From: Fervidifonticultor sp964526945
Lineage (GTDB): Bacteria; Sysuimicrobiota; Sysuimicrobiia; Sysuimicrobiales; Humicultoraceae
Length of the DNA stretch: 13,651 bases
Reading direction: 5' to 3'
Assembly (NCBI GenBank): GCA_964526945.1
Contig: CAZGNA010000065.1
Coordinates: 1-13,651 of the forward strand
This document shows positions 1-6,986 of the stretch, piece after piece. Numbering within the stretch: the first letter of the stretch is position 1; each line of letters opens with the position of its first letter. A program made the position numbers and the translations under genes. The notes under the pieces are model-generated. The model saw only the letters and a list, made by a program, of their open reading frames with translations. It ran no database searches and was not told the origin of the DNA.

Positions 1-285
1 TGCCACGGACTATAGCACAGCCGCGCGGACCGGTGCAAGGACCCCGGGGGCGCGGTGATCTACTCAAGCCTGCCCCGCGGCACAGCGGCGGCACGCCTTC
101 CACTCCCCAGCCGTGGAGAGGTAGAGGTCAGCAGCCGCGTCGTCCCGCCGCCGATCACCCTCCAATCCCCAGCCGCAGCGACGTGGGCCCCGCGGCCTGG
201 CTCCAGAGGGTGCACGCGCCGTCGCAGGAAGCCGGTCCCGGGCGCGCCGAACCCCACGGGCAGGTCACACCCGGAGGCGCCAGCC
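1..285. other. Leader/upstream region of the first solute-binding protein gene
   Basis: No gene is supported here. Reading frames crossing it are unsupported upstream extensions or other-frame shadows of the following gene. TATAGC at 11-16 is the only -10-like word, and any -35 box would lie outside or at the very edge of the window, so a promoter there is a guess and would imply a leader of about 260 nt. A weak hairpin can be drawn at about 98-117 (TTCCAC paired with GTGGAG). The word TCCCCAGCCG occurs twice, about 61 bases apart. I recognise no riboswitch. Confidence 0.4.
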
Positions 286-1938
286 ATGAGCCGACAGCCC
301 GACGACGTCCCGCTCGAGAAGATCCTCCGCGACCTGCCGTCCACCACGCGCCGCGCGTTCCTCAAGCAGGCGGCGGCGCTGGGCGCAGGGGCAGCGGCAG
401 TGCCGGTGTTCGTGCGCCATCCCCTCATCGTGGAGGCGGCGCCGGGCCCCCGGCGGGGCGGCACCGTCCGCGTCATGGGCCACCAGGAAGTCGCCAGCCT
501 GAGCCCGCAGGACGACGCCCCGTCGGTCCACTGGGTCGTGGTCACCCAGATCCACAACGCCCTGATCGAGGCCAACCCCTACCTGGTGCTGGAGAAGGTG
601 CTGTGCGAGCACTACGAGGTGGCCAGGGACGGCCTGCAGTACCGCTTCCGGCTGCGCCGCGGGGTGAAGTTCCACGACGGTAGCGAGTTCACCGGCGAGG
701 ACGTCAAGTACACCTTCGAGTACCACATGAACCCGGCCAACGCGTCCAACGACGCCATCTACTTCCGCGCCGTCGACCGCGTCGAGCTCCCCGATCGCTA
801 CACCGTCGTGGTGAAGATGAAGGAGCCGTTCGCGCCGTTCCTGGTCCAGACGGCCACCACCTTCATCCTGCCCGCGAAGTACCACAGCCGCATCGGCGAG
901 CGCGCCTACAAGAGCCAGCCGATGGGCACGGGCCCGTTCAAGCTGCGCGAGTGGCGTCCCGCCGAGTACACCATCGTCGAGGCGTTCGACCAGCACTTCC
1001 GCGGCCGCCCCCACATCGACTTCTTCCGCCAGGACGTGGTGCCCGAGGCCTCGGTGCGGGCCATCGCCCTGCGCACCGGCACGGCCGACTCGGCCACCTG
1101 GCCGCTGCTGGCCGAGGACAACCTGCGCTTCGAGGCCGACCCCGCCTACACGGTCTTCCGCACCTCCAGCACCGGCCTGAACCACTTCCCCCTAAACAAC
1201 AAGCTCCCGCAGCTGGCCGACCGCCGCGTGCGCCAGGCGATGATCCACGCCATCGACCGGCAGCGCCTGATCGACGACGTCTTCCGGGGCACGGCCATCA
1301 TCGCCGACTCCATCTACCCGCCGTCGATGCGCACCTGGTACGACCGCACCCTCAAGAAGTACCCGTACGACCCCGCCCGTGCCCGCGCGCTGCTGGAGGA
1401 GGCCGGCTGGCGCCTCGGGCCCGGGGGCGTGCGCGTCAAGGACGGCCAGCGCCTGTCCTTCACCTGCGCCGTGATCACCGGCGACCGCGCCCGGCGGCCC
1501 GAGGCCGAGATCGTGCAGCAGGACCTGGCGGCGGTGGGGATCGAGATGCGCATCATCGAGCGCCCGGTGGCCACCATCCTGGCACAGCTGCCCCGGGGCG
1601 AGCTGGACGCGTCGCTGTTCAACTGGACGTACAATAGCGGCGCGCTGGAACCCGACCCGTCCAACACGTTGCGCACCGGCGCGGTGCGCAACTTCGCCCA
1701 GTACAGCAACCCGCGCATGGACGAGCTGCTGGCCCAGGGGTTGCGCGAGGTGGACGTGCGCGCGCGCCAGAAGATCTACCAGGAGGTGCAGCGCATCTTC
1801 GTGGAGGACGTGCCGGTCCTGTACATGATGTACTGGGACTGGTTCAACGTCTTCACCAAGCGGATCAAGGGCCTGCCCACCAAGCCCGAGGACGGGTTCG
1901 CCATCTACGCCACCGCCTACCGGTGGTGGATCGAGTAG
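286..1938 (+). CDS. ABC transporter solute-binding protein, family 5 (DppA/OppA-like), Tat-exported, copy 1
   Basis: This is the extracytoplasmic binding protein of a peptide/nickel-type ABC importer; the ligand cannot be read from sequence. It is 550 aa, normal for family 5. The ATG at 286 is chosen because GGAGG (273-277) lies 8 nt upstream and the product then begins with a Tat signal: a roughly 20-residue polar tail, T21-R22-R23-A-F-L-K27, then an Ala-rich hydrophobic stretch ending near the AAPG at about residue 53. No lipobox cysteine follows, so a soluble periplasmic protein is expected. Family-5 hallmarks are visible: VKFHDGSEFTGEDVKYTFEY near residue 128, a LADRRVRQAMIHAIDRQ segment near 310, and the C-terminus YRWWIE. 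It is followed by a paralogue and then by two permease genes on the same strand. A longer open frame back to base 55 has no family similarity and is rejected. Confidence 0.93.
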   Translation: MSRQPDDVPLEKILRDLPSTTRRAFLKQAAALGAGAAAVPVFVRHPLIVEAAPGPRRGGTVRVMGHQEVASLSPQDDAPSVHWVVVTQIHNALIEANPYLVLEKVLCEHYEVARDGLQYRFRLRRGVKFHDGSEFTGEDVKYTFEYHMNPANASNDAIYFRAVDRVELPDRYTVVVKMKEPFAPFLVQTATTFILPAKYHSRIGERAYKSQPMGTGPFKLREWRPAEYTIVEAFDQHFRGRPHIDFFRQDVVPEASVRAIALRTGTADSATWPLLAEDNLRFEADPAYTVFRTSSTGLNHFPLNNKLPQLADRRVRQAMIHAIDRQRLIDDVFRGTAIIADSIYPPSMRTWYDRTLKKYPYDPARARALLEEAGWRLGPGGVRVKDGQRLSFTCAVITGDRARRPEAEIVQQDLAAVGIEMRIIERPVATILAQLPRGELDASLFNWTYNSGALEPDPSNTLRTGAVRNFAQYSNPRMDELLAQGLREVDVRARQKIYQEVQRIFVEDVPVLYMMYWDWFNVFTKRIKGLPTKPEDGFAIYATAYRWWIE

Positions 1939-2260
1939 GGCGGCCAGGGGGGCGCACGGCGGCCTGACGGACGGTCTGGGACGCAGGGAACTGCGGAGGG
2001 GACCCGCCCGACGGAGACGCCGTGCGAGCCGCCCCTGCGACGTCGCCGGCGAGCGCCCGCCGGCCATGGTGCGGCCCGGCTGATAGGCTAGCGGTGCGGG
2101 AATGCTCTGCACACGGACGGCCGGCGCCACGAGGACGTGCGAGAGCGGCGACCGCGGGTGAGCACCGGCGCAACGGAGCGGGATGCGCCGGCCGGCGGAG
2201 GAGGGCCGCCGGACGGTGCGGAATCACCAGGCATACAGCACCAGCTCGGGAGGGAGAACC
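1939..2260 (+). other. 322-nt intercistronic leader between the two binding-protein genes, with two GC hairpins
   Basis: No gene is supported in this gap; the frames crossing it are low-complexity Arg/Ala/Gly shadows. Two clean stem-loops can be read. The first, at 2045-2064, has GCCGGCG paired with CGCCGGC and a 6-nt loop. The second, at 2192-2212, has CCGGCGG paired with CCGCCGG and a 7-nt loop AGGAGGG that resembles a ribosome-binding site. Neither is followed by a T-run, so intrinsic termination is not supported. The least GC-rich patch (about 2080-2106) has no convincing -35/-10 pair. Whether the second gene has its own promoter or is read through from the first is open. Confidence 0.5.
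2192..2212 (+). promoter_or_regulatory. Stem-loop with an AGGAGGG loop upstream of the second binding-protein gene
   Basis: CCGGCGG (2192-2198) is exactly complementary to CCGCCGG (2206-2212) around the loop AGGAGGG. It ends 48 nt before the ATG at 2261. The loop could act as a decoy or standby ribosome site, and an in-frame GTG lies at 2216. In DNA this GC-rich a 7-bp stem can arise by chance, so function is inferred only. Confidence 0.3.
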
Positions 2261-3916
2261 ATGGGTCGCGACGACGCTGACGCCCTGGTGATCGAGAAGG
2301 CGCTGCGCGATCTGCCTGCGACCACGCGCCGCGCGTTCCTCCGGCAGGCCGCGCTCCTGGGGGCCGCCACCGCCGTTCCGGTCCTGATCCGCCGTCCGGT
2401 GCTGGTCACCGCCGCCCCCGGCCCGCGGCGCGGCGGCACCGTCCGGGTGACCGGCCACCACGAGATCTCCAGCCTCAGCCCCGACGACGACGGCCCCAGC
2501 GTGCACCGCACGATCATCACCCAGATCCACAACGCGCTGCTGGAGGTCAACGAGCATTTCGTCCTGGAGAAGGTCCTGGCCGAGAACTACGTGGTCTCTC
2601 GCGACGGCCTCACGTACACCTTCACGCTGCGTCGAGGCGTGCGGTTCCACGACGGGCGCGAGTTCACCGCGGAGGACGTCAAGTACACGTACGAGTTCTA
2701 CGGGAATCCCGCCAACGGGACGGTCAAGGCGCCGCTGTACACGGGGATCGATCGGATCACCATCCCCGACAAGTACACGGTGGTCGTGCGGTTGAAGGAA
2801 CCCAACGCGGCCTTCCTGCGCCGGGTGGCGACGCAGTTCATCGTGCCCGCCCACTACCACAGCCGCGTCGGCGAGCGCGCCTACAAGGGCGCCCCCATCG
2901 GCACCGGGGCCTTCCGGCTCAAGGAGTGGCGGCCCGCCGAGTACACCGTCGTGGAGGCGTTCGACCAGCACTTCCGCGGCCGCCCGCACATCGACCAGTT
3001 CCGGGAGGACATCGTGCCCGAGGCCTCGGTGCGGGCCATCGCGCTGCGCACCGGCCAGGCCGATTCGGCGGTGTGGCCCCTGCTGGCGGAGGACAACCTG
3101 CGCTTCGCCGCCGATCCCAACTACACCGTCTTCAAGACCGCCAGCCTGGCGGTGAACCACTTCCCGTTGAACAACGACCACCCCGTGCTCTCCGACAAAC
3201 GGGTGCGGCAGGCGATGATGTACGCCATCGATCGCCAGCGGCTGATCGACGACGTCTTCAAGGGCACCGCGGTGCTGGCCACCTCCAACCTGGCCCCAAG
3301 CCTCCAGCCCTGGTACAACCCCAACGTCAAGCAGTACCCCTACGACCCCACCCGCGCCCGGGCGTTGCTGGAAGAGGCGGGCTGGCGGCTGGGCCCCGGC
3401 GGCGTGCGCGTCAAGGACGGGCGGCGCGCCTCGTTCACCTGCGTCACGATCACCGGCGACCGCGCCCGCCGGCCCGAGGCCGAGGTCGTGCAGCAGGACC
3501 TGGCGGCGGTGGGCATCGAGATGCGGCTGGTCGAGCGGCCGGTGGCGACGATCCTGGCCCAGCTGCCCAAGGGCGAGATGGACGCCTCGCTGTTCAACTG
3601 GACCTACGGCGGCACCGGCGGCGAGCCCGACGCCTCGGACACGCTGCGGTCGGACGCCGCGCGCAACTTCTCCCGCTTCAAGAACCCGCGGGTCGACGAG
3701 CTGCTGGCAGCCGGGCTCCGGGCCACCACCACGAGCCAGCGCCGCAGGATCTACCACGAGATCCAGGCCATCGTGGCCGAGGAAGTGCCGTTCCTCTTCA
3801 TCATGTACTGGGACTGGTACAACATCTTCAGCAAGCGCATCAAGGGCCTCCCGACCACGGCCCTGCAGGGCGACACCGCCCTCTACCGCCTGGCCTACCG
3901 GTGGTGGATCGAGTAG
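2261..3916 (+). CDS. ABC transporter solute-binding protein, family 5 (DppA/OppA-like), Tat-exported, copy 2
   Basis: This 551-aa paralogue of the preceding gene is about two-thirds identical by eye and colinear apart from single-residue indels near the signal peptide and the C-terminus. It probably delivers a related ligand to the same permease pair. The ATG at 2261 is chosen for the strong GGGAGGGAGA (2248-2257) just upstream. The Tat motif is T22-R23-R24-A-F-L-R28, preceded by an EKALRDLPAT segment that matches copy 1, and again no lipobox Cys follows. Family-5 motifs are VRFHDGREFTAEDVKYTYEF and RVRQAMMYAIDRQRLIDDVF, with the same YRWWIE end. The permease gene starts 35 nt downstream. Islands of almost identical DNA are shared with copy 1, for example 2954-2995 versus 979-1020. 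An in-frame extension to 2183 or to GTG 2216 is possible but would put extra residues before the Tat signal without benefit. Confidence 0.93.
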   Translation: MGRDDADALVIEKALRDLPATTRRAFLRQAALLGAATAVPVLIRRPVLVTAAPGPRRGGTVRVTGHHEISSLSPDDDGPSVHRTIITQIHNALLEVNEHFVLEKVLAENYVVSRDGLTYTFTLRRGVRFHDGREFTAEDVKYTYEFYGNPANGTVKAPLYTGIDRITIPDKYTVVVRLKEPNAAFLRRVATQFIVPAHYHSRVGERAYKGAPIGTGAFRLKEWRPAEYTVVEAFDQHFRGRPHIDQFREDIVPEASVRAIALRTGQADSAVWPLLAEDNLRFAADPNYTVFKTASLAVNHFPLNNDHPVLSDKRVRQAMMYAIDRQRLIDDVFKGTAVLATSNLAPSLQPWYNPNVKQYPYDPTRARALLEEAGWRLGPGGVRVKDGRRASFTCVTITGDRARRPEAEVVQQDLAAVGIEMRLVERPVATILAQLPKGEMDASLFNWTYGGTGGEPDASDTLRSDAARNFSRFKNPRVDELLAAGLRATTTSQRRRIYHEIQAIVAEEVPFLFIMYWDWYNIFSKRIKGLPTTALQGDTALYRLAYRWWIE

Positions 3917-3920
3917 ACGC

Positions 3921-3936
3921 CGGCGCGGGGGCGCCG
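3921..3936 (+). promoter_or_regulatory. Short GC stem-loop between binding protein and permease genes
   Basis: CGGCGC (3921-3926) pairs perfectly with GCGCCG (3931-3936) around a GGGG loop, 4 nt after the binding-protein stop codon. Stem-loops in this position in transporter operons often protect the upstream mRNA and let the binding protein be made in excess over the membrane subunits (established for systems such as malE-malF). No T-run follows, so it is not a classic terminator. The function here is inferred. Confidence 0.4.
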
Positions 3937-3951
3937 CGCGCGACCTCCTAG

Positions 3952-4878
3952 ATGCAGCGCTACCTCGTCAGCCGCGTGCTCCAGGGCCTGCTGGTGATCT
4001 TCCTGGTCAGTGTGGGCACCTTCGCCATGATGCACCTCATCCCCGGCGACCCCATCTCGTTGATGATCGGCGAAGCCCATATCACCCAGGAGCAGATCGA
4101 CCTCATCCGGGCCCGGTGGGGCCTGGACCGCCCGCTGCACGAGCAGTACCTGCGCTGGATCGGCAACATGGCCCGCGGCGACTTCGGCGAATCGGTGGTC
4201 CGCAGCGGCGTGCCCGTGCGCACCATGATCGCCGAGGCCGCCTCGGTCACCATCACCCTCAACCTGGTGGCCTTCGCGCTGTCCGTGGCGCTGGCGCTGC
4301 CCGCCGGCATCGTGGCGGCGGTCCGGCGCTATTCGCTGTTCGACTACGCCATCATGGTGAGCACCACCGTCGGCGTGGCCCTGCCCAACTTCTGGGTCGG
4401 CCTGATGCTCATCGTGGTCTTCTCGCTGGTGCTGCGCTGGCTGCCCCCCTTCGGGCTGCCCGGGTGGCAGGGGTACGTCCTCCCGGTGGCGGTGATCGTC
4501 TCCAGCCAGCTGGCGCTGCTGGCGCGGTTGATGCGGTCGTCGGTCCTGGACGCCCTGGGCGAGGACTTCGTGCGCACCGCCCGGGCCAAGGGCCTGCCCG
4601 AACGCCGCGTGGTCCTCAAGCACGCCGTGCGCAACGCCCTGCTGCCCATCGTCACCGTGATCGGCTACCGTCTGGCGTTCATCCTGAGCGGGACCATCGT
4701 GGTCGAAACGGTGTTCGCGCTCCCCGGACTGGGTCAGCTGTTCATCGAGTCGGTCAACCGGGTCGACTACCAGGTCGTGCAGGCGATCGTGCTGCTGCTG
4801 AGCGTGCTGGTCGTCCTGGGCAACCTGGCGACCGACCTCGTCTACGGCTTCATCGACCCGCGGATCCGCATCCGGTGA
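3952..4878 (+). CDS. ABC transporter permease, DppB/OppB family
   Basis: This inner-membrane subunit of a peptide/nickel-type importer is 308 aa, the usual length. The N-terminus is classic for the family: a first membrane helix at about residues 9-30 ending in HLIPGDP (28-34), then a large external loop with GLDRPLHEQYLRW. Five further hydrophobic helices follow. The EAA loop that docks the ATPase begins at E204 (EDFVRTARAKGL) and continues through HAVRNALLPIV. The protein ends IDPRIRIR, as usual. The ATG at 3952 is forced by the N-terminal family match, yet it has no Shine-Dalgarno sequence; the bases before it read CCTCCTAG. Translation may depend on reinitiation from the upstream gene. 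The stop codon is 4 nt from the start of the partner permease. The matching ATPase genes are absent from the window. Confidence 0.95.
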   Translation: MQRYLVSRVLQGLLVIFLVSVGTFAMMHLIPGDPISLMIGEAHITQEQIDLIRARWGLDRPLHEQYLRWIGNMARGDFGESVVRSGVPVRTMIAEAASVTITLNLVAFALSVALALPAGIVAAVRRYSLFDYAIMVSTTVGVALPNFWVGLMLIVVFSLVLRWLPPFGLPGWQGYVLPVAVIVSSQLALLARLMRSSVLDALGEDFVRTARAKGLPERRVVLKHAVRNALLPIVTVIGYRLAFILSGTIVVETVFALPGLGQLFIESVNRVDYQVVQAIVLLLSVLVVLGNLATDLVYGFIDPRIRIR

Positions 4879-4882
4879 GCCC

Positions 4883-5794
4883 ATGCGCGAGGACCTGACC
4901 GTCGCCCCCCTCGCCCCCGTCCGGCTGGAGGCCGCGCGCCGGTCGGAGTGGAGCCGCGGCTGGCGGCGGTTCGTGCGCTACCGGCCGGGCGTGGCCGGCC
5001 TGGTGTTCATCCTGATCCTGCTGGTCCTGGCCGCGGCCCCGGACGTGTTCGCGCCCTACCCCTACCAGGAGGTCTTCCGGGGGATGCGGGGCGCGCCGCC
5101 CTCGTGGAGCCACCCGCTGGGCTTCGACCACATCGGCCGGGACGTGCTGAGCCGGATCATCCACGGCACGCGGGTGGCACTGGTCGTGGGCCTGCTGGCC
5201 ACCGGCATCGCCGTCGTGATCGGCGTGGCCGTCGGCGCCACGGCGGGCTACCTGGGCGGGGCCGTGGATGCGGTGCTCTCGCGCCTGGTGGATACCCTCA
5301 TGGCCTACCCGCTGCTGGTGCTGCTGATCACCCTGGCCGCGGTGCTGGGCCCGAGCCTGGTGACGGTGGTGGTCATCATCGGCCTGACCACCTGGGCCCA
5401 GTACGCCCGGGTGGTGCGCGCCGAGGTGCTCAGCCTGCGCGAGCGCGAGTTCGTGCTGGCGGCGCAGGCCGCCGGCGCCGGCGTGGGCCGGATCATCCTC
5501 CGGCACATCGTGCCCAACGTCCTGAGCCCGGTGATCGTGATCGCCAGCCTTGGCATCGGCGGCATCATCCTGCTGGAGTCGGCGCTGTCGTTCCTGGGCC
5601 TGGGGGCGCAGCCGCCCACGCCGTCGTGGGGCGGCATGCTGGCCGACGGCCGCGCGTTCATCCTCACCTATCCGCAGATCGCCATCGCGCCGGGCGTGAT
5701 GATCTCGCTGACCGTGCTGGCGTTCAACCTGGTAGGCGACGGGCTGCGGGACGCGCTGGACCCCCGGCAGAAGGACATCCACCTGTCGCGCTAG
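4883..5794 (+). CDS. ABC transporter permease, DppC/OppC family
   Basis: This is the second membrane subunit, partner of the upstream DppB-like protein, and is 303 aa. It has a hydrophilic N-tail, a first helix at about 35-55, the family segment HPLGFDHIGRDVLSRIIHGT after it, and further helices. The EAA loop starts around E187 (EREFVLAAQAAGAG) and runs to HIVPNVLSPVIV. The motif ALSFLGLGAQPPTPSWGGML and the C-terminus DPRQKD are diagnostic. The ATG at 4883 lies 4 nt after the previous stop, with only a weak GGTGA upstream, so translation is probably coupled. In typical dpp/opp operons dppD and dppF ATPase genes follow; here the next gene is a fatty-acid-type synthase. The ATPases must therefore be encoded elsewhere, upstream of this window, or shared with another transporter. 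Confidence 0.95.
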   Translation: MREDLTVAPLAPVRLEAARRSEWSRGWRRFVRYRPGVAGLVFILILLVLAAAPDVFAPYPYQEVFRGMRGAPPSWSHPLGFDHIGRDVLSRIIHGTRVALVVGLLATGIAVVIGVAVGATAGYLGGAVDAVLSRLVDTLMAYPLLVLLITLAAVLGPSLVTVVVIIGLTTWAQYARVVRAEVLSLREREFVLAAQAAGAGVGRIILRHIVPNVLSPVIVIASLGIGGIILLESALSFLGLGAQPPTPSWGGMLADGRAFILTYPQIAIAPGVMISLTVLAFNLVGDGLRDALDPRQKDIHLSR

Positions 5795-5913
5795 CTCCCG
5801 GCAGCCCCGGGCGTGGCGTGGACGCGCCGGCACGTCGCCGCGCGCGTGGGGCCACCGGGGCATCCGGACAGGCCAGCGCTGTCGTGGTCCGACCTGCCGC
5901 ACGACGTGCCCCA

Positions 5914-5919
5914 AGAGGA
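5914..5919 (+). promoter_or_regulatory. Ribosome-binding site supporting the GTG start of the KAS III-like gene
   Basis: AGAGGA lies 8 nt before GTG 5928. The alternative ATG at 5952 has no purine-rich site at normal spacing, so this site favours the longer protein unless the transcript starts further downstream. Confidence 0.5.
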
Positions 5920-5927
5920 TCCCCGCA

Positions 5928-6986
5928 GTGCTCGTCGAATGCATAATAATCATGCAACAGACTTACACCGCGCGCGCGAAGGTCGCGCCCCAGCCGGTGA
6001 CCACCCGTGCGGCGGTGCTGGGGCTGGGCATCTACGTGCCGCCGCGACTCCTCGACAACCACGAGCTGGCCACACGGGTCGACACCTCGGACGAGTGGAT
6101 CGTGGAGCGCACCGGCATCCGGACGCGGCACATCGCCGCGCCCGACCAGGCGGCCTCCGACCTGGCGGTGCCCGCCTGCCTGGACGCGCTGCGCGACGCC
6201 AACCTGTCCGCGGCCGACCTCGACCTCATCCTGTGCGCGACCACGACGCCGGACATGCTGTTCCCGGCCACCGCCTGCCTGATCCAGAAGCGGCTCGGGG
6301 CAAGACGCGCCGGCGCCTGCGACGTGCTGGCAGCCTGCTCCAGCTTCCTGTGCGCCATGATCACGGCCGCGCAGATGATCGAGGCGGGCCTGATCCGGTA
6401 CGCGCTGGTGGTGGGCGCCGAGGTGCTCTCCAAGCTGGTGGACTGGACGGACCGGACGCTGTGCGTCCTGGTCGGGGACGGCGCCGGGGCCGTGGTGATG
6501 GGACCGTCCACCAGCGGTGCGGGGGTGCTGGCGTCGGTGGCCCACGCCGACGGCGGCGCCGGTGACATGCTGAAACTGCCGGCCGGGGGCAGCCGGATGC
6601 CGATCACCCAGGAGGTGCTGGCGCAGCGGCTGCACTATCCCCGGATGGACGGCCGGACGCTGTTCAAGCTCGCCGTCCGCGTGGTGCCCGAGGTCATCGA
6701 GGAGGTCACCCGCAGGGCCGGGCTGACGCTGGACGAGATCACGTGGATCGTGCCCCACCAGGCCAACCAGCGGATCCTGGAGGCCGTGGCCCGGGCGATG
6801 CGTCTGCCCCTCGAGCGGTTCATCTGCACCATCGACCGTTACGGCAACACGTCGGCGGCGTCGGTACCGATCTCCCTGTGGGAAGCGCGCCAGGACGGCC
6901 GCCTGCGTGACGGCGACCGCCTGGTCGCGGTGGCCTTCGGCGGCGGGTTCACCTGGGCGGCCTGTGCAATGACCTGGGGGCGCTAG
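5928..6986 (+). CDS. Beta-ketoacyl-ACP synthase III-like (FabH family) thiolase-fold enzyme
   Basis: FabH enzymes condense an acyl-CoA with malonyl-ACP to start a fatty-acid chain; related proteins make other acyl products. The translation matches the family end to end: DTSDEWIVERTGIRTRHIA near residue 55, a C137-containing AACSSF, IVPHQANQRI (H277), RYGNTSAASVP (N307) and AFGGGFTW near the end. The Cys-His-Asn triad is complete, and the 30-residue His-Asn spacing equals that of E. coli FabH. One oddity is AACSSF, where most family members have Gly before the Phe. GTG at 5928 is preferred because AGAGGA (5914-5919) lies 8 nt upstream, giving 352 aa. ATG at 5952 (344 aa) is an alternative and could be read from a leaderless message. 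The gene lies 133 nt after the permease gene and converges on a FabL-like gene. A secondary-metabolite or quinolone-type synthase is possible, so I do not assign fabH. Confidence 0.9.
   Translation: MLVECIIIMQQTYTARAKVAPQPVTTRAAVLGLGIYVPPRLLDNHELATRVDTSDEWIVERTGIRTRHIAAPDQAASDLAVPACLDALRDANLSAADLDLILCATTTPDMLFPATACLIQKRLGARRAGACDVLAACSSFLCAMITAAQMIEAGLIRYALVVGAEVLSKLVDWTDRTLCVLVGDGAGAVVMGPSTSGAGVLASVAHADGGAGDMLKLPAGGSRMPITQEVLAQRLHYPRMDGRTLFKLAVRVVPEVIEEVTRRAGLTLDEITWIVPHQANQRILEAVARAMRLPLERFICTIDRYGNTSAASVPISLWEARQDGRLRDGDRLVAVAFGGGFTWAACAMTWGR
5940..5956 (+). promoter_or_regulatory. AT-rich inverted repeat overlapping the start of the KAS III-like gene; candidate promoter/operator
   Basis: TGCAT (5940-5944) and ATGCA (5952-5956) form an inverted repeat around AATAATC. 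The patch is strikingly AT-rich for this DNA and contains CATAAT (5942-5947), five of six matches to the -10 consensus. No good -35 is visible. If it is a -10 element, transcription would begin at about 5953-5955, on or next to the ATG at 5952, as expected of a leaderless message. Alternatively it is an operator site, or simply codons for a short Ile-rich N-terminus. Confidence 0.35.

Noticed and set aside
55..285. N-terminal extension of the first binding protein by 77 residues
   Set aside because: The extension is Arg/Pro-rich without similarity to the family and would bury the Tat signal; ATG 286 has a good ribosome site.
1865..3757. 630-codon open frame on the minus strand antisense to the second binding-protein gene
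   Set aside because: Low-complexity Val/Gly/Ala/Arg/Asp composition with no domain; typical antisense shadow of a GC-rich gene with a well-supported family on the other strand.
5797..5811. Possible terminator after the DppC-like gene (CCCGG/CCGGG)
   Set aside because: Only a 5-bp stem and no T-run; not distinguishable from chance in DNA this GC-rich.
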